Of a stretch of DNA of 64,000 nt, positions 60,129-64,000 are shown piece by piece (the stretch's first letter is position 1; each line of letters begins with the position of its first letter). Source of the stretch: Culturomica massiliensis. Lineage in GTDB: Bacteria; Bacteroidota; Bacteroidia; Bacteroidales; Marinifilaceae. The stretch lies in the NCBI RefSeq assembly GCF_900091655.1, contig NZ_LT594621.1:806001-870000 (forward strand). Direction: 5' to 3'. The position numbers and the translations under genes are program-made. Under the pieces are notes generated by a model, which saw only the letters and a program-made list of their open reading frames with translations, was not told the DNA's origin and did not search any database.

Positions 60129-61832
60129 TCAGATTTTTGAATTTACGATTTGCAGGATTTCGGCTTCCAGTTGATTGGCTTTGGCGGCAATCGTTTCTCC
60201 TTCCTGAATGATTTTTTCGGCGAATGCCTTGTCTTCCAGACCGGCAGCATTGATTTTTACATTTAAGAAGGCTCCCATAACGCCGGCACGGGCTGCCAGT
60301 GCACCGACTCCCGCATCCGTTACGGAGTTCGGATTACCGATTTCAGCCATAGCTTTTGCCACCGACATGCATTCATAACACAGGTTCATGGTTTTAAACG
60401 GCACTTCTGTCGCATAACGGGTTGCCTCCTGTACGGCTTGCTGACGGGCAGCTTTTTCTTCGTCGGTCTTCTTGGGAAGACTGAAAGCATCCATGATTTT
60501 ATTGAATGCATTGGTATCTTCATCGACTAATTTAATCAGTTCCGTTTGGTAAGATTTGCCTTTTTCGGCCCAGTTGCTGAATTCTTCCCAACGATCGTCC
60601 CAACCCCGTTTGTGAGAAGAGAGGTTAGCAACCATGGCTCCCAGAGCTGCTCCCAAAGCCCCCATGTAGGCGGAAATCGAACCACCTCCCGGAGCCGGGG
60701 ATTCGGAAGCCGTTTCATCGGCAAAATCAGTCAGATTCATATCGATCAGTTTCTTTTTACCTTTTCCGGCTTCGTCTTCCAAAATATATTCAATGATTTT
60801 TTTATGCGGATCGAAGGGATAGAGTTCATCCAATCCCAGAGATTTTACGGCAATTTTTATCAGTTCTTTATCCGAAACTCCGGTAGAGCGTTGTTGTTTG
60901 CGTAAAAAATAACGGCCGGCATCCAGCATAGCCTGTAACGGAATAACGCCTACCAATTCCGAACCGGTCACTCTGATTCCCCGGTCAGCGGCTTTACGGC
61001 ATACTTCATCAAAAGCTTCATGTACCGATGTTACCGAAATGTCTGTCAGATTCATAGAAATTTGTGCTATACCGTATTCTTCGATAAACCAGCCGATGGC
61101 TTTGACGGATTTTAAAGTACCCGGGATCATGACTTGTTTACCGTTTTCATCCAGCACTTTTTTACCGGTAACAGGATTACCTTCCCGTTTTACCCGGCCA
61201 CGTTCGCGGACATCAAATGCAATGGCATTTGCCCGGCGGGTAGAAGTGGTATTTAAGTTTACGTTGTAAGCCACTAAAAAATTACGGGCACCTACGGCTG
61301 TAGCACCTGTTTTAGCCGTCCAGGCATTCAATTCCCGGGGGCCGAAATCCGGATGCCATTTTTCACTCGGTAAGCGTTCGCCCAAAGCTTCGTATTCGCC
61401 GGCACGACAGGTCGCTAAATTTTTCCTTTCAGGGGTATAGGCGGCCGATTCGTAACAGTATACCGGTATATTGAGTTCATCTCCGATACGTTTTGCTAAT
61501 TTACGGGCATATTCCACCGTTTCTTCCATTGTAATATTGGAAACGGGTACCAGAGGACACACATCGGTAGCTCCGAATCGGGGATGCGCCCCTTTATGCT
61601 TTGTCATATCAATCAATTCCGCTGCTTTTTTTACAGCCCGGAAAGCTGCTTCACAGACCGGTTCCGGTTCTCCGACCATCGTAACGACTGTACGGTTTGT
61701 GGCTTTACCCGGATCAACATCGATAACACTGATTCCCTCTACGGTTTTCATGGCATCGGTGATTTGATTGATGATGTTCATGTCATTTCCTTCGCTGAAA
61801 TTCGGAACACATTCGATTAGTTGCTTTTTCAT
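60129..61832 (-). CDS. ftcD: Bifunctional glutamate formimidoyltransferase/formiminotetrahydrofolate cyclodeaminase
   Basis: 567 residues in a two-domain fusion. The N-terminal formimidoyltransferase (about 1-330: LIECVPNFSEGND, MTKHKGAHPRFGATDVCPLVP, INMTEET-type segment) transfers the formimino group from formiminoglutamate to THF. The C-terminal cyclodeaminase (about 345-567: SPAPGGGSISAYMGALGAALGAMVANLS) releases ammonia to give 5,10-methenyl-THF. It is the last step of the THF branch of histidine degradation, next to hutI. In many bacteria these are separate genes. Confidence 0.93.
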   Translation of the reverse strand: MKKQLIECVPNFSEGNDMNIINQITDAMKTVEGISVIDVDPGKATNRTVVTMVGEPEPVCEAAFRAVKKAAELIDMTKHKGAHPRFGATDVCPLVPVSNITMEETVEYARKLAKRIGDELNIPVYCYESAAYTPERKNLATCRAGEYEALGERLPSEKWHPDFGPRELNAWTAKTGATAVGARNFLVAYNVNLNTTSTRRANAIAFDVRERGRVKREGNPVTGKKVLDENGKQVMIPGTLKSVKAIGWFIEEYGIAQISMNLTDISVTSVHEAFDEVCRKAADRGIRVTGSELVGVIPLQAMLDAGRYFLRKQQRSTGVSDKELIKIAVKSLGLDELYPFDPHKKIIEYILEDEAGKGKKKLIDMNLTDFADETASESPAPGGGSISAYMGALGAALGAMVANLSSHKRGWDDRWEEFSNWAEKGKSYQTELIKLVDEDTNAFNKIMDAFSLPKKTDEEKAARQQAVQEATRYATEVPFKTMNLCYECMSVAKAMAEIGNPNSVTDAGVGALAARAGVMGAFLNVKINAAGLEDKAFAEKIIQEGETIAAKANQLEAEILQIVNSKI

Positions 61833-61861
61833 ATCAGTTTTATATTTTCAATTTTGATGTT

Positions 61862-63115
61862 TTAAAATTCTTCTCCTTTTAAGAATACGGTATCGATCAA
61901 ATTGCTGGTGTATGCGTAAGGAAGATATTCGATACCGGGGATCGGCTTGGTGATGTAAAAATTGGCCTGTTTACCGACGGCAATACTCCCGGCTTCTTCC
62001 TCGACACCCATTGCGTAAGCGGAATTGATAGTCGTAGCATGGATGACTTCTTCGGGGAGCATCTTGTAATTGATACATCCCAAAGACATGATAAATTTCA
62101 TGTTTCCGGAAGGAGAGGACCCTGGATTGTAATCGGAGGCCAAAGCAACCGGTAGTCCGGCCTCAATCATTTTCCGGACCGGCGAGTACGGCATATTCAG
62201 GAAAAAGGCTGCTCCCGGCAATACTGTCGGCATAGTTTCACTTTCCAACAGGCATTCGATTTCTTCGGGACCGATGTATTCCAGATGATCTACAGAAACG
62301 GCATTGTATTTTACTCCGACTTGTACCCCCCCCGAATAATCCAGTTCGTTGGCATGTATCTTCGCACGCATTCCGTATTTCATACCTGCATTTAACATAC
62401 GGTCTGTATCTTCCACGGTAAAAAATCCCTTGTCACAGAATACGTCGATATAATCCGCCAATTCCTCTGCAGCGATAGCCGGAATCATCTCGTTGATAAT
62501 TGTGTTTACGTATCCGGTTTGGTCATTGCGGTATTCAGCAGGCACGGCATGTGCACCCAAAAAAGTGGATTTGATCAGGAGCGGAGTTGCTTCTTTCAAA
62601 CGCCGGATGACACGAAGCATTTTCAATTCACTTTCGGTTTCCAGACCGTATCCGCTTTTAATCTCTACAGCACCGGTTCCGAATGCAGCAATCTCTTCGA
62701 TCCGGGCCAGGGCCGAATCGAATAATTCCTCTTCGGAAGCTTTACGCATCCGCTCGGCCGAATTCAGTATGCCACCGCCTCGCCTGGCTATTTCTTCATA
62801 AGATAATCCCCTGATTTTATCGATATACTCGATTTCCCGGCTGCCTGCATATACCAGATGGGTGTGCGAATCACAGAAGGATGGTAAAACCAATCGTCCC
62901 GTCGCATCGACTTCTTTTAAGAAATCAGTCCCTTTTTCAATGGCTTCTTTATTCAAAGTCTCCATTTTTCCGAAAGCAGCGATTTTCTGGTCTTCAACCA
63001 GCAAATATGCGTTTTCGATACATTCCAGGTGTGCCATATCCTTGCCGGCAACCCAAGTCCGGGGTTCTTTTTCTACCTGTACTAATTGTTTTATATTCGT
63101 AATCAGTGTTTTCAT
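61862..63115 (-). CDS. hutI: Imidazolonepropionase
   Basis: 417 residues from the ATG at 63115. Hydrolyses imidazolonepropionate to formiminoglutamate, the substrate of the neighbouring ftcD. Amidohydrolase fold with the metal ligands in SFCDSHTHLVYAG, further His in KSTFLGAHAVPAEYR and HANELDYSGG, VDHLEYIG, and Asp in LASDYNPGSSPSG. An in-frame start 18 codons upstream is available but gives a sequence unlike HutI. A 29-base gap separates it from ftcD, so the two are probably one transcript. Confidence 0.93.
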   Translation of the reverse strand: MKTLITNIKQLVQVEKEPRTWVAGKDMAHLECIENAYLLVEDQKIAAFGKMETLNKEAIEKGTDFLKEVDATGRLVLPSFCDSHTHLVYAGSREIEYIDKIRGLSYEEIARRGGGILNSAERMRKASEEELFDSALARIEEIAAFGTGAVEIKSGYGLETESELKMLRVIRRLKEATPLLIKSTFLGAHAVPAEYRNDQTGYVNTIINEMIPAIAAEELADYIDVFCDKGFFTVEDTDRMLNAGMKYGMRAKIHANELDYSGGVQVGVKYNAVSVDHLEYIGPEEIECLLESETMPTVLPGAAFFLNMPYSPVRKMIEAGLPVALASDYNPGSSPSGNMKFIMSLGCINYKMLPEEVIHATTINSAYAMGVEEEAGSIAVGKQANFYITKPIPGIEYLPYAYTSNLIDTVFLKGEEF

Positions 63116-63226
63116 AAATTTTTCTATTTTTTTGCCTGAAGGCACTAAAGTAGAAAAAAAGTAGCACATTTAAAACGTTTGTGTAAACGCTTTTAAGTTT
63201 TATTCGTTTTTACCCGGCTACAGGGA

Positions 63227-64000
63227 TTAACTGAATACCTGCAACCGATTTGCATCCAAACGTAAAAATATAAAAATCAGTATTGTAAATGCCCATAAAG
63301 AAGAACCTCCATAACTGAAGAAGGGCAAGGGAATCCCGATAACCGGAGCAATACCGATTGTCATACCGATGTTAACGGCCACATGAAAAAAGAGAATACA
63401 CGCAACAGCATATCCGTAGACCCGGGAAAAATCGGAGCGTTGACGCTCGGCCAGGTTGATAATCCGTAATATAAAAGCCAGGAATAACAGTATAACAACG
63501 GTGCTTCCGATAAAGCCCCATTCTTCGCCGACGGTGCAGAAAATGAAATCGGTACTTTGTTCCGGCACGAAATTGTACTTTGTCTGGGTACCCTGCAGAT
63601 AGCCTTTGCCGAAAAAGCCACCCGAACCGATGGCTATTTTGGATTGGTTTACATTGTAGCCGGCTCCGGTCAAATCCGTTTCAATACCGAGCAGATTGTT
63701 GATACGGTCCTTTTGGTGGGGTTGAAGCTTATCGAATGCATAGTCGACCATAATGGTGGCTCCGATACATAGCCAGGAAGCCAATACAATGAACAGTATG
63801 TGCTTCATTTTCCTTTTGTATATGAAATAGATAGCTACAATATTTGTCACCAGATAGGAGTAGAGCAGCAAACGTTCTTCCGAAAACGGCAGATCAAACA
63901 GCCAGCGGATAAACATCAAAAACAGGAAACACCCGGTCAGAAAGATAAATACCCGGTACAGTTCGCCCTTGTTTTGCCGGTAATAAAAGAATGCGATCAT
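63227..64000 (-). CDS. rodA: Peptidoglycan polymerase RodA, C-terminal part (cut by window edge)
   Basis: 257 codons reach the right edge, so the N-terminus is missing. Polytopic SEDS-family protein of cell-wall elongation. The region between helices includes QSKIAIGSGGFFGKGYLQGTQTKYNFVPEQSTDFIF and the GIPLPFFSYGGSSL signature near the C-terminus, both typical of RodA. Usual partner genes (mrdA, mreC/D) would be to the right of the window. Confidence 0.92.
   Translation of the reverse strand: MIAFFYYRQNKGELYRVFIFLTGCFLFLMFIRWLFDLPFSEERLLLYSYLVTNIVAIYFIYKRKMKHILFIVLASWLCIGATIMVDYAFDKLQPHQKDRINNLLGIETDLTGAGYNVNQSKIAIGSGGFFGKGYLQGTQTKYNFVPEQSTDFIFCTVGEEWGFIGSTVVILLFLAFILRIINLAERQRSDFSRVYGYAVACILFFHVAVNIGMTIGIAPVIGIPLPFFSYGGSSLWAFTILIFIFLRLDANRLQVFS

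Noticed and set aside
1..64000. tRNA, rRNA, CRISPR arrays, complete insertion sequences
   Set aside because: No sequence with the expected structure or repeats was seen by eye; a dedicated search would be needed to exclude short RNAs.

Overview
The window looks like chromosomal DNA of a gut-type Bacteroidota (order Bacteroidales; I lean towards an Odoribacter/Butyricimonas-like genome, inferred from gene content only). Evidence is repeated TAnnTTTG promoter boxes, few Shine-Dalgarno sequences, and Bacteroidota-specific families (DUF4835, DUF2851, OstA-like LptA relatives, long NusB, CarboxypepD_reg/plug outer-membrane proteins). I see no tRNA, rRNA, CRISPR array, integrase or complete IS.

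Layout. 1-8.5 kb: a partial YgiQ radical SAM protein divergent from rimO, a META-domain lipoprotein, bacterioferritin, a K+-dependent membrane pyrophosphatase, gyrB and a LOG-family protein. 8.7-18.5 kb: nusB, then a rightward run of DUF4835, recN, fabI, a DnaQ-like exonuclease, dnaB, an exported protein of unknown function and an LtaS-like sulfatase-fold transferase. 18.5-27 kb: a SpoIIE-type phosphatase with a Cache-like sensor, a membrane metallophosphoesterase, fhs, three small coiled-coil, membrane or lipoprotein genes, and DUF2851. 27-34.7 kb: a CarboxypepD_reg protein, then a leftward envelope block (OstA-like, MoxR ATPase, two SurA-like proteins) and guaB. 34.9-42 kb: recQ, then leftward queC-queD-queE (7-deazaguanine synthesis), and a large receiver/PPDK_N fusion. 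42.2-47.4 kb: a biotin operon with a small unknown leading gene (orf-bioB-bioA-bioF-bioG-bioC, no bioD). 47.4-50.8 kb: a Nudix hydrolase and a PMCA-type Ca2+ ATPase. 60-64 kb: leftward ftcD and hutI (histidine to glutamate, feeding one-carbon units to folate) and the C-terminal part of rodA.

The most interesting segment is an AT-rich island at about 51.3-60.07 kb, between the Ca2+ ATPase gene and ftcD. It encodes what looks like a complete, so far uncharacterised RiPP (ribosomally made, modified peptide) system. In order: a 61-residue GG-leader precursor with a Cys-containing core; a strong intrinsic terminator; a radical SAM/SPASM maturase with a full seven-cysteine SPASM motif; a secreted protein that looks like a TonB-receptor N-terminus (regulatory domain plus plug) with no barrel; a complete plug/beta-barrel outer-membrane protein; a C39-peptidase ABC exporter; and an unusually short HlyD-like adaptor. 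A plausible flow is modification by the SPASM enzyme in the cytoplasm, leader removal after Gly-Gly by the C39 domain, inner-membrane export through the ABC/HlyD pair, and passage across or action at the outer membrane involving the plug/barrel pair. No TolC-like protein is encoded here, so the outer-membrane route is open.

Several start codons are set downstream of the longest reading frame, because a promoter box, signal peptide or family N-terminus favours the internal ATG; this is noted per entry.
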